DNA of 26,026 nt from a virus. Shown here in pieces: positions 18,283-26,026 of the stretch; positions within the stretch are counted from its first letter, which is position 1; each line of letters opens with the position of its first letter. The stretch is from IMG/VR virus record IMGVR_UViG_3300006077_000026, positions 1 through 26,026 of that record, one strand, 5' to 3'. The position numbers and the translations under genes are program-made. Under the pieces are notes generated by a model, which worked only from the letters and a program-made list of their open reading frames with translations, was not told the origin of the DNA and searched no databases.

Positions 18283-20589
18283 ATGGCATTTAACTATAAC
18301 ACGGAAAATATGAAATCCGAACCTCTTTCTACCTTGAAAGAGAAGGAGAGTAACAAATATTTTGAGGAGCAGGCTAACTACTTCATATCGTTATTAGTAC
18401 ACGATAACAGCTATATTGACACGGCTAGAAATTACTACTCTAGTAAACGTAGCTTGGAAGATTTTCAGTTCTTAGAAGACGTGTATGGTATGCAGAATCC
18501 TATTGATTTAGGGTTTACAAATATAATCAAACCAAGGGTCGACGCACTAGTCGGCCTTAGTTTGTTGTCAGACCCGGAGTTCAAAGCAGAGTACACTGAT
18601 ATAGATACTATACAAAGTGCAGAGAATGAAAGGATGGACGCTTTCCTGGATGAGCTTGATAAATATGCAGAATCACATATAAGTAAGTTTGCAGAAAGGA
18701 ATGAGTCAGGCGAAGGAAACCCACAGGAAAAACAAAATACCGCAGATAAAAAGGAATCTTCACAATTCATAAAACAGCTGACAGAAAAATATGGGGAAGA
18801 TTTTGAGTCTACATACGCAGCAGCTGTAAATCATATACTTACACTTATAGAGACAGATACTGATATCGATATAAGAAACGTAAAGAAGAATGTAGCTAAA
18901 GATTACTTTATTACAGGACAAGCATATACGCGATCAAAATACGAGGGAATGGATAAGGACCCTTCTCTAGAGCGTATAATGCCGGAGCAGATATTTACAA
19001 ATAGACCAAGAATTGATACTGACCTAAAAAGAGCTGATGCTGTAGTATACAGAAGGTTAATGAGACCTCACCAGATCTTGAAAGAATTCGGCCATCTACT
19101 AAAGAAGGAGGATGCTGTTAAGATTTTTGGTAGGGCATACGGAGCTACTGGAGGGGATATAGATATTCCAATTGGGGCAAGAGATATGAACTTACCTAAT
19201 GATGTAGATGCTGGGGAGCAAATGGACTCTTTATATAAATCTACAGGGTATAGTAACGATAACCTTTCATACGGAGGATCTACTTATCCAGTATATCATG
19301 TTGAGTGGCTAGCTTCTACAAAGATTCCAGACGAAAAAGGTGGACATGTATACAGAGAAGATAGATATGAAGCTTATAGAATCGGTTCAGATATCTTTGT
19401 AGGAGGAAGAAGATGTGAGGAGGCTCCTAGAAGACAGGATAAACCGTGGAAGACGTCTTTATCTTATAGTGGTATAGTAAACCATCCTGGAAATGGGTAT
19501 ATAGTATCTATAGTATTACAGATGAAGGAGTTACAAGATCTTTACGATATTATAATGTTCTTTAGAAATAATACTGTAGCAGTATCTGGAGTATCAGGTT
19601 CTCGTGTAAACGTGGCAGCTATTCCAAAAGCACTTGGTAATAAGTTCATGGACAGACTTACAAAGTGGTTAACGTTAAGAAAACAGGGAGTAGAACTTGT
19701 AGACCCTACAGAAGAAGGGGCTCAGCTATTCCAACACTACGGAGATTTTAATGCAGCTATTAGAGGAGATACTATTCAAGGTATAAACGCTATTCTAGAA
19801 TCATTGACAGCTCAAGCAGATATTATTTCTGGAGTACCTAGACAAATGCTAGGTGTAATTGAGGAGAGAGACGCAGTTGAGAATGTTAAAGTAGGTATGA
19901 ACCAAGTATCTATACTTTCTTTAGAGATGTTTAGGGATGTGGATCTACTTTTAGCTAGAACATTACAACTTACATTGGATTCGTATAAGTACGCATATAG
20001 AAACTCTGGTATATCTGGAGTAGCTAAGAACGGCCTAGCAATGATACCTTTTCAAATAGACCCAAGCAGATACTCGGTTTCAGACCACCATATACACGTA
20101 ATATCGGCAGGACTAGAAGCTCCAAAGCTTATGAAAATTCAGGCCTTTGCAAAAGAACTTCTTGCAGGAGGTGCACTAGACCCAGATGTTATAAATACAC
20201 TTATGAATGTTAAGTCAATACAACAGGCTAACTACATAATTAAAAAGGGTATCGCCAAGAAGAAAGAAGAGACTCAAAACCTACAGCAGTTACAAGGACA
20301 GCTTGAAGAGGCTGCTAAGAATATCAAACAGCTTGAGGCTGAGATAGATAGACTTAATAATATGAGAACTGAGGTAGAGAAAGAGAAGATTGCTATGCAG
20401 AAAGAGCAGAATAAAGCAATGAACGATATAGCTAGTAGACGACTTGATCTTGATAAAAAGACTGAGGAGAAGAAGTTAGATCTAGGGGAAGAAGAAATAC
20501 AAATCAAGCGTACTATGGCTGAACTTGAGAGGGAACAGCTTCTACACGGTACAGGAAAAGAACAGGAAATAAATACTAATAAGGCGTAA
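18283..20589 (+). CDS. Portal protein, 768 aa
   Basis: The ring protein at one capsid vertex through which DNA is packaged and ejected. Support is position (after TerL and its co-chaperonin), length close to crAss-like portals (about 750-800) and layout: an N-terminal mixed region, a long alpha/beta middle with D-L-Y-D-I-I-M-F-F and G-V-P-R-Q-M-L-G-V segments around residues 410-525, and a C-terminal coiled coil of about 100 residues (roughly 655-755, rich in Q, E, K and L). The coiled coil would form the barrel or crown. The gene starts 5 nt after the previous stop. Confidence 0.85.
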   Translation: MAFNYNTENMKSEPLSTLKEKESNKYFEEQANYFISLLVHDNSYIDTARNYYSSKRSLEDFQFLEDVYGMQNPIDLGFTNIIKPRVDALVGLSLLSDPEFKAEYTDIDTIQSAENERMDAFLDELDKYAESHISKFAERNESGEGNPQEKQNTADKKESSQFIKQLTEKYGEDFESTYAAAVNHILTLIETDTDIDIRNVKKNVAKDYFITGQAYTRSKYEGMDKDPSLERIMPEQIFTNRPRIDTDLKRADAVVYRRLMRPHQILKEFGHLLKKEDAVKIFGRAYGATGGDIDIPIGARDMNLPNDVDAGEQMDSLYKSTGYSNDNLSYGGSTYPVYHVEWLASTKIPDEKGGHVYREDRYEAYRIGSDIFVGGRRCEEAPRRQDKPWKTSLSYSGIVNHPGNGYIVSIVLQMKELQDLYDIIMFFRNNTVAVSGVSGSRVNVAAIPKALGNKFMDRLTKWLTLRKQGVELVDPTEEGAQLFQHYGDFNAAIRGDTIQGINAILESLTAQADIISGVPRQMLGVIEERDAVENVKVGMNQVSILSLEMFRDVDLLLARTLQLTLDSYKYAYRNSGISGVAKNGLAMIPFQIDPSRYSVSDHHIHVISAGLEAPKLMKIQAFAKELLAGGALDPDVINTLMNVKSIQQANYIIKKGIAKKKEETQNLQQLQGQLEEAAKNIKQLEAEIDRLNNMRTEVEKEKIAMQKEQNKAMNDIASRRLDLDKKTEEKKLDLGEEEIQIKRTMAELEREQLLHGTGKEQEINTNKA

Positions 20590-20591
20590 CT

Positions 20592-21623
20592 ATGGATATT
20601 AAGAGTATAGAAATAAAAGATACTAACGGCTCGCTAAAAGAAGTACTGTGGAAGAACACTCCTCAGTACCCTTCAGTGGAAGCTTACCTAGAAATGGATA
20701 AGAAGACAAATAAGCAAGTTGTCAATATCCTTCCAGGAAATGTGAACTTTGTAACAGCAGGAGGAAACATTAACAATGGTTTAACATATCAGGCTTTTCT
20801 GACATATAACGGTACTTTGGCAACGAAGAATAAATTGTTTAAAAAGATATTGGTAGACGACCGTGGGGTGTTTTATAGGGATAATATTCCAGTGATGCAG
20901 TACTCTCCAGACGGTGTTGCGGCAATTAAAAAAGAAGACCTTGGAGACTCTATAATTGATCTTAGTATAAAGATGTATTCTGGGGTAGTTGACGTACTTG
21001 AATATAGAGAAGGAGATCTTACTAGAGGAGAGAAGAAGTATAACTTACGAGCTGTACATAATTACCCTATGGTTATAACTGAGGATGTTAATTCCGAGAA
21101 GGATGTGGTATTCCTAGACGGGTGGTACACATATACGTTTATCATATTTAGAGATATAAAATTAAACGATACGATTGTTAAAAAAGATTGGTACTATTCA
21201 TATAAAGGTATGACTTTCAAGGCATCAGCCGATGGTATAGTAGAAGACATAAATGGTTCTTTGTATGTATACAAAACAGGGACAGCTCCAGAAGACGGAG
21301 AACCTCAGAAGGAGTATATGGACTATATGGACCTAAGAGCTCAGCTAGAGTCAAGAGATGGTGTAGGAGATAACTATAACCACTCGTACGTTGAGACTCA
21401 GTTACTTATAACTGACGAAGTTAGAGATGCTATTACAGACGAGATTATGTGCTCTATCTGTAAGAATGATACTGGATGTGCATTTGCAGATTGGCAAGTG
21501 TTGACATTGAAAAGACAGGCTGCAGCCATCATGTTTTGGAATGAGCTATATAGAAATGCTCAGACTATAATAGAGTCTACTAGAAAAATGTGTCACCCTA
21601 AATATAGAGAAGAATGCTCATAA
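20592..21623 (+). CDS. Head-tail connector or collar candidate, 343 aa
   Basis: No family recognised. The middle is beta-rich with many aromatic residues (W-Y-T-Y-T-F, W-Y-Y-S-Y-K-G). The C-terminal ~75 residues hold six cysteines, including C-x2-C-x5-C and a closing C-x7-C (C-S-I-C ... C at about 291-299, C ... C near the end), which may bind metal or form disulfides in the virion. It starts 2 nt after the portal stop and overlaps the next gene by one base (TAATG). Genes at this position in related phages encode connector or ring proteins, so that role is inferred from context only. Confidence 0.6.
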   Translation: MDIKSIEIKDTNGSLKEVLWKNTPQYPSVEAYLEMDKKTNKQVVNILPGNVNFVTAGGNINNGLTYQAFLTYNGTLATKNKLFKKILVDDRGVFYRDNIPVMQYSPDGVAAIKKEDLGDSIIDLSIKMYSGVVDVLEYREGDLTRGEKKYNLRAVHNYPMVITEDVNSEKDVVFLDGWYTYTFIIFRDIKLNDTIVKKDWYYSYKGMTFKASADGIVEDINGSLYVYKTGTAPEDGEPQKEYMDYMDLRAQLESRDGVGDNYNHSYVETQLLITDEVRDAITDEIMCSICKNDTGCAFADWQVLTLKRQAAAIMFWNELYRNAQTIIESTRKMCHPKYREECS

Positions 21624-21880
21624 TGGAAGATATATGGACGGCCATAGACAAGGCCCGAGAAGAGTCAGCACAGTTACAGTTGGACATAGCTAATAAAAGC
21701 AAGTTCTCTGGAGATATAACGCTGTTTGATAAAATGCAGGTTAAGTCCACAGCATTAATGGCGTACGTAGAGGCGTTATCATCATACACTTTACACGAGT
21801 CTATAGAGATAGACGAAACTATAGAGATACTAGTAAGCAATATAAAACTATTAACAAAAGATTTACGACAATGGGGTTAG
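21623..21880 (+). CDS. Small helical protein, 85 aa
   Basis: I take the ATG at 21623, which overlaps the preceding TAA as TAATG, rather than the in-frame ATG at 21614. The protein is alpha-helical and acidic with heptad-like spacing (A-R-E-E-S-A-Q-L-Q-L-D, E-T-I-E-I-L-V-S-N-I-K-L-L). It overlaps the next gene by 10 nt, so translation is coupled on both sides. No family is recognised. Position between portal and scaffold suggests a small head or connector assembly factor. Confidence 0.65.
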   Translation: MEDIWTAIDKAREESAQLQLDIANKSKFSGDITLFDKMQVKSTALMAYVEALSSYTLHESIEIDETIEILVSNIKLLTKDLRQWG

Positions 21881-22320
21881 GAGGATACAGAACATATAGA
21901 GAGAAGTACATAGATACAGGCATGGAGGTACCAGAAATTACCATCAGCCAAAAGGACTTTGTACCAAACTTTAAAAATCAAAACACATTACAAGTGTGGA
22001 ATATATCAGGGAACTTGAATGCTGTCAACGTTAGCCAATGGGTTAAGGACACATTAGCTGATAGATCAGTACATACTATACAGATAATCAATAACGTAGG
22101 AGGTAAAGATGTACCACTTAGATTTGATAACATGTATTACTTAGAGGACGATATTCCTGACTTTACACCGGATAAGTTACCAGAACTAGAGACTACTATA
22201 CTTATACGTTCTGGAGAGACTGCATTTTTCTATGCTACAGCCTATAATAAAAACAATAATATTATACTTGCTCTTAGAAAAGGAACGCAGGATACAAGGG
22301 AGGAACACCCTATAAAATAG
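21871..22320 (+). CDS. Hypothetical structural protein, 149 aa
   Basis: Starts inside the end of the previous gene, 10 nt before its last base. The protein is beta-rich, with alternating hydrophobic residues and a Trp at about residue 43 (Q-V-W-N-I-S-G). Its ending is D-T-R-E-E-H-P-I-K. It has no signal peptide. It is the last gene of the tightly packed nuclease-to-connector operon, before the promoter box at 22331. I infer a small decoration or connector protein, without sequence proof. Confidence 0.65.
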   Translation: MGLGGYRTYREKYIDTGMEVPEITISQKDFVPNFKNQNTLQVWNISGNLNAVNVSQWVKDTLADRSVHTIQIINNVGGKDVPLRFDNMYYLEDDIPDFTPDKLPELETTILIRSGETAFFYATAYNKNNNIILALRKGTQDTREEHPIK

Positions 22321-22330
22321 TAAATAAAAG

Positions 22331-22342
22331 TTTAGTATTATA
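22331..22342 (+). promoter_or_regulatory. TTTAGTATTATA promoter-like box
   Basis: The third identical copy of the 12-mer, 48 nt before the scaffold start at 22390. It lies in the only sizeable gap between 22320 and 22390. Confidence 0.6.
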
Positions 22343-22389
22343 AACTTAGAAGGTTAGCAAAATGTTAACTATAATAAATATGAAATGAT

Positions 22390-23520
22390 ATGAATAATTA
22401 CACAGAAGAAGACCTATTCGAAGATGACGACATCTCCGTAAATGGTAACGAAGGCGGAGGCGGTGGAGCCCTTGCCGGAGAGTACAGTGACGACCCAGGT
22501 AATGAGATAGAGCCTGAAGAAGTTGTACCTGAAGTTCCTGAAACTCAGCCAGACTATTCTGGAGAGGGAAGTGAGCACATAGGATCTGACGATCTTGACG
22601 GAGTAGAAAGATTTTTATCTAGCTACGGGATTCAAGGTGGAATGATCGAGTTTGAAGATGGTGAGGCAACTCACTTTAGCGAGTTATCTGCAGAAGAGCA
22701 AGAAAACGTATTAGAATCTCTTACAATGGAAGCAGTTCCAACTATAGAGGAAAAATACAATCTTGACGAGGCTGAGATTAATCTGCTTAACGTTCTTAGA
22801 GAATCTGATCAAAGTCCAGAAGATTTTATCAATAACTTGGTAGATTACAGACTAGGACATGCATTAGCACAGAGAGATGCAGCAAGCATTGATTTTGAAA
22901 ACATGCCTGCAGAATCTATGTATGTTAGACATCTTATAGATACAAATCCTGAAATGTCAGATGACGAGATAGCTTCAGAGCTTGAGAAAGCAAAGAACTT
23001 ATCTACATTTGATAGCACAGTAGACACTATCAAGAATGCGTACATAGCAGAGCAGCAAGCAATGTTATATAATCAGCAAAGAGAACAGGATGAGGCTTTC
23101 TATAATGACCTAGAGTTGCAAAGAGAAGCAGTAGTTCAGACAGTAGAAGGTATCAATGATATCTCTGGAGCTCCTATTACAAATGATATGAAAGAGTACT
23201 TACTTGGAGATATCATGGAGTTAAATGAGGATCGTGATCCTATCCTTATGGAGAAGATATTCAGTGACCCACAGACTATGTTTGAAGTTAACTGGTTTAT
23301 CAACTACGGTAAGGATTACATAAATAATATTAACGACTACTGGAAGAAAGAAGTTTCTAAAGCTGCTAAGAATGGCTACAATAAAGCTGTTAGAGGTATG
23401 TCTGGAACTCCGATTTCTAGAAATGCTGGAGACGTAGGTAGATCACCTAGAGATGTATATAGAGAAGCAGGTCCAGGTAGTTATGGAGAAATAGCTTCAG
23501 AAGAAGATTTATTTGAATAA
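22390..23520 (+). CDS. Acidic scaffold-like protein, 376 aa
   Basis: Placed directly before the major capsid gene, where scaffolding proteins lie. The first ~60 residues are highly acidic and low-complexity (Glu/Asp/Gly/Pro), the middle is helical (residues ~85-310), and the C-terminal ~50 residues are basic to Ser/Gly-rich. The hexapeptide E-E-D-L-F-E occurs twice, at residues 6-11 and as the last six residues (371-376). That would fit short capsid-binding tails at both ends of an elongated scaffold. Function as a scaffold is inferred from order and composition; no protease domain is seen. A gp of the head core is the alternative. Confidence 0.65.
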   Translation: MNNYTEEDLFEDDDISVNGNEGGGGGALAGEYSDDPGNEIEPEEVVPEVPETQPDYSGEGSEHIGSDDLDGVERFLSSYGIQGGMIEFEDGEATHFSELSAEEQENVLESLTMEAVPTIEEKYNLDEAEINLLNVLRESDQSPEDFINNLVDYRLGHALAQRDAASIDFENMPAESMYVRHLIDTNPEMSDDEIASELEKAKNLSTFDSTVDTIKNAYIAEQQAMLYNQQREQDEAFYNDLELQREAVVQTVEGINDISGAPITNDMKEYLLGDIMELNEDRDPILMEKIFSDPQTMFEVNWFINYGKDYINNINDYWKKEVSKAAKNGYNKAVRGMSGTPISRNAGDVGRSPRDVYREAGPGSYGEIASEEDLFE

Positions 23521-23574
23521 AAAATAGTATAATTATAATTATAAACCCGGCATAGTGCCAAAAAACAATAACAA
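23521..23574 (+). promoter_or_regulatory. Leader of the major capsid gene
   Basis: Holds AT-rich AGTATAATTATAA (23526-23538) and a small hairpin GGCA-TAG-TGCC at 23549-23559, followed by A-rich sequence to the ATG. It probably carries a promoter and an mRNA-stabilising 5' hairpin. Confidence 0.4.
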
Positions 23575-24993
23575 ATGAGAATAGTAGATAGAAGATTTAT
23601 CGACAAGAACATTGCTACTACTCGTACTCGTCAACACTTTGGATCTCTTTTAGGAGAGAAACCTCATGTGATGGGACAAGTAGTTAGAATGTATCCGCGT
23701 TTGACAATCAGTAACCTTACTGAAGGATTAAGAAACGTGTACACAAACAAGAAGTCAGAAGGTGGCTTTACTCCAATTAACTCAATGGCCGTTCAGTGGA
23801 CAATTGATGTTAACTACATTAAGAAAGTAAGAATTGTAGCTGATGCTACACCTACTTCAGGAGTATTCGAAGTAATGCTAGAAGAGAAGTATTACAACAA
23901 GAACGAAACTTTCGCTCTAGAAAACAACCAACAACTTATCGTAGTTGCTCCACCACAAATGGTTGCACCTAAAAGATGGAAGTATATGGTTAAATTAATT
24001 GGTAATCAAGGAGGAGCTCCTGCAGCTTCTGCTCTTAAGAAAGGAAAACTTACAAGATTCCGTTCAAACTACCACCCAGAATTATCTGTTAGAGGTTACG
24101 TTAAGTACCAATTCAACACAGAGACACACCGTAACTACTTATCTAAGCACAGATCTTCAGATGTTCAGTCTGCAGAGTACGCTGCTTCTCAAGACTACTA
24201 CGTAGAGAGAAACAAGAAAAATGCTAAGAATGGTAAAGTAGAGTACGAATACTACAGACTTCAGAAGTTAGAGAAGGACGTATTAGAGTCTTACCTATGG
24301 GCTAGAGAAAACCACTTACTTTTCGGTACGTCAAACTATGACGCAAACGGAAAATGTACAATGCAAGACGAAAAAGGACAAGACATCTCTATTGGTGATG
24401 GTGTTATCAAGCAGATCGAAAGATACTGTGAGAAGTTCTCTTACTCTGTATTAACTACAAGATGGATCGAGGATGCAATGGCAGCTATGAGAGAGAAATC
24501 TCCAAACTCTATTGGAAACACTTATGCTTTCGTTGTTAACGAGAGATTATACGATCAATTAGGACGTGTTCTTAGAGAAGACTTAAGATTTGTTAATAGT
24601 TCTAAAGGTGATGATAGACATTACTGGACTAACAAAGACGGTAAGAAGATCCAAGTTGGAGCTCATTACGACTCTTACACTTTCCAAGGAAACACTGTTG
24701 TGTTCATGGTAGACAAGATCTTATCTGACGAGTACCCTTACTCTGGATACGGTTTCTGTATCAATGCAGGAGTTGACCAAACTAACTCTACATCTGGAAT
24801 CTCAATGTTTACATTAGAAGGACGTGAAATGCTTTCTGGTAAATTAAGAGGTATGGGTGGATTCTCTGGTAAAGAGACTGGAGTTGACTTGGCTACATCT
24901 GTAGATGGAAGTGAGTATCACTTATTAGGTTATAGTGGTGTTGTTGTATTCAACCCTTACAACGCTGTAATCATAAAAGAATCTGTGGTTTAA
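23575..24993 (+). CDS. Major capsid protein, 472 aa
   Basis: Likely HK97-fold capsid subunit. Evidence is its position after the scaffold, length typical of crAss-like capsid proteins, its own leader, and strong codon bias: the gene favours C-ending codons for Asn, Tyr, His and Phe and repeats a narrow codon set, unlike its neighbours, as expected for the most highly expressed gene. The sequence is beta-rich with a basic N-terminus (M-R-I-V-D-R-R-F-I) and a helical stretch near residues 255-320. Domain borders cannot be fixed by eye. It is followed by an intrinsic terminator (25015-25042). Confidence 0.8.
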   Translation: MRIVDRRFIDKNIATTRTRQHFGSLLGEKPHVMGQVVRMYPRLTISNLTEGLRNVYTNKKSEGGFTPINSMAVQWTIDVNYIKKVRIVADATPTSGVFEVMLEEKYYNKNETFALENNQQLIVVAPPQMVAPKRWKYMVKLIGNQGGAPAASALKKGKLTRFRSNYHPELSVRGYVKYQFNTETHRNYLSKHRSSDVQSAEYAASQDYYVERNKKNAKNGKVEYEYYRLQKLEKDVLESYLWARENHLLFGTSNYDANGKCTMQDEKGQDISIGDGVIKQIERYCEKFSYSVLTTRWIEDAMAAMREKSPNSIGNTYAFVVNERLYDQLGRVLREDLRFVNSSKGDDRHYWTNKDGKKIQVGAHYDSYTFQGNTVVFMVDKILSDEYPYSGYGFCINAGVDQTNSTSGISMFTLEGREMLSGKLRGMGGFSGKETGVDLATSVDGSEYHLLGYSGVVVFNPYNAVIIKESVV

Positions 24994-25014
24994 CGATCAC
25001 TGTTCGGAAGGCCT

Positions 25015-25042
25015 AAGGGGGAGCCTCAATCCCCCTTTATTA
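25015..25042 (+). terminator. Intrinsic terminator after the capsid gene
   Basis: AAGGGGGA (25015-25022) pairs with TCCCCCTT (25030-25037), loop GCCTCAA, then TATTA. It is a strong rightward terminator 22 nt after the capsid stop. Confidence 0.8.
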
Positions 25043-25072
25043 ATGTTAATATGGAATAATAAAATAAATAAA

Positions 25073-25996
25073 ATGGATAATTCAACAACTGGTCTTACTA
25101 ATGACCAAATTACATCAGGCACACCATCACAAAAGAAAATAGTATTAAAGGCATTTTTTAAAGATGACAAGTGCACCGTATCTCCAGCAAAGGATATAAA
25201 TGGTAGATACGCAGGTATTCAAGAGAATATACCTGAAATCAAGAAACTAGAGATGGGATATGTACCATCAGTAGACAGTCATGTAAAGATTTATGACGGA
25301 ATGGAAATAGATCTAAATGACGAATCTTGGGCAAAGGACTGGGAATGGATGAAACACTGCCAAGAAATCGCTCCATCGTTCCATGAGGGACAAGAAACAC
25401 CAGGAGCTTATTTCTACATCTATAGACCAGGTTATGAGTCTTCTAAGAAAGTTGAAGCAGAGCGCGAAGTAATCAAGCTTAAAACATACATTCTTGAGGA
25501 TACTCCAGAAAACCTTTACAACAGAGCTAAGGTATTAGGTACAGATATGGATGACTCTACGTTATCAGACGTACAGGAATTCTTATTAGGCTTAGCTATA
25601 ACATCTCCACAAATGATTAAGAATGTATACGAGAGTAGATCATTCGCATTAGAGTTGTTATTCTTAGACGCTATGAGTAAAGGAATCATAACTAAAAAAG
25701 GTAGTTCATATACATTCGGAAATATCTTCCTAGGTGTAGATAAGAAATCAGTTATAGCATTTTTAGGTAACACTAGAAACGTTGCTACTGTTTCATCTAT
25801 CGAAGGAATGACTTATGGAAAGAAAGCTGTATATGATAAATCTTTAGAAAACGAGGTTGTATCTGACGATATTATAATCGACGAGGATGAAGACCTTAAA
25901 GAAAGAGAAGAAGCAGCTAAAGCGACACCAAAAGGTAGGAAGCTATCTGCAACTCAAGCAGCGGCAGCAGCAAGAGCAACAAATAAAAGAAAGTAA
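25073..25996 (+). CDS. Hypothetical virion protein, 307 aa
   Basis: The frame opens at 25043, but I take the ATG at 25073 because the first lies immediately behind the terminator, while AATAAAATAAATAAA before 25073 is the kind of A-rich leader used elsewhere. The first half is mixed with W-A-K-D-W-E-W-M-K, the middle is helical, and the C-terminus is acidic (I-I-I-D-E-D-E-D-L-K) followed by an Ala/Lys-rich tail. No family is recognised. Its place after the capsid gene suggests a head or tail component. It overlaps the next gene by one base (TAATG). Confidence 0.7.
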   Translation: MDNSTTGLTNDQITSGTPSQKKIVLKAFFKDDKCTVSPAKDINGRYAGIQENIPEIKKLEMGYVPSVDSHVKIYDGMEIDLNDESWAKDWEWMKHCQEIAPSFHEGQETPGAYFYIYRPGYESSKKVEAEREVIKLKTYILEDTPENLYNRAKVLGTDMDDSTLSDVQEFLLGLAITSPQMIKNVYESRSFALELLFLDAMSKGIITKKGSSYTFGNIFLGVDKKSVIAFLGNTRNVATVSSIEGMTYGKKAVYDKSLENEVVSDDIIIDEDEDLKEREEAAKATPKGRKLSATQAAAAARATNKRK

Positions 25997-26026
25997 TGGT
26001 AACTATCAGATCAGTCTATTTAGACG
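25996..26026 (+). CDS. Partial gene cut by window end
   Basis: ATG at 25996 overlaps the previous TAA (TAATG). It opens M-V-T-I-R-S-V-Y-L-D and continues beyond the window. Too little is present to name it. Confidence 0.6.
   Translation, partial: MVTIRSVYLD

Noticed and set aside
15361-25996. Alternative genetic code
   Set aside because: All long genes read through in the standard code, and both TAA and TAG serve as stops.

Overview
The window reads as the genome of a tailed DNA phage, most likely one infecting a Bacteroidota host. A Crassvirales (crAss-like) or closely related lineage is my best inference. The reasons are: a virion block in the order terminase large subunit, portal, acidic scaffold-like protein, major capsid protein, with lengths typical of crAss-like phages (734, 768, 376 and 472 residues); AT-rich DNA; and start codons preceded by A/T-rich leaders rather than Shine-Dalgarno sites, as is usual in Bacteroidota. 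No host gene is seen. Of the 32 complete genes I call, 23 end in TAA, 9 in TAG and none in TGA. The standard code reads every frame without interruption.

Layout: (1) Positions 1-552 hold no convincing gene but contain several hairpins and a tRNA-like minihelix. (2) Positions 553-6860 are a leftward array of mostly small, unrecognised genes. In 553-1788 each gene is followed directly after its stop by a copy of a 27-nt repeat. In 2840-5864 five stop codons are followed by a small H-type pseudoknot whose first stem covaries between copies. A second motif (GACCAAC-N6-TTTGAC-like) precedes what look like separate leftward transcription units. (3) Positions 6861-7193 are a divergent control region with 21-bp tandem repeats. 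(4) From 7194 onward all genes run rightward: a winged-helix-like protein and a T5orf172-type GIY-YIG protein; four proteins, probably carried in the virion, that share a terminal G-G-I/L-L/F-Y-K/R peptide with the leftward 6129-6860 protein; a RecB/Cas4-like nuclease; a DUF2158-like protein; a possible small terminase; TerL; a tandem double GroES domain protein; portal; three connector-like or unknown proteins; scaffold; major capsid protein; and two further genes, the last cut by the window end.

How it fits together: the rightward block is a packaging, head-assembly and virion-content module expressed from promoters that share a TTTAGTATTATA box. The double co-chaperonin lies between terminase and portal, suggesting it helps fold head proteins. 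The 8630-13555 group carries a peptidoglycan-binding-like domain and an HExxH metalloprotease motif, as expected for virion-carried or ejected proteins. The leftward array is probably early or host-takeover genes with heavy post-transcriptional structure. The least explained signals are the repeated pseudoknots after stop codons and the shared terminal peptide.
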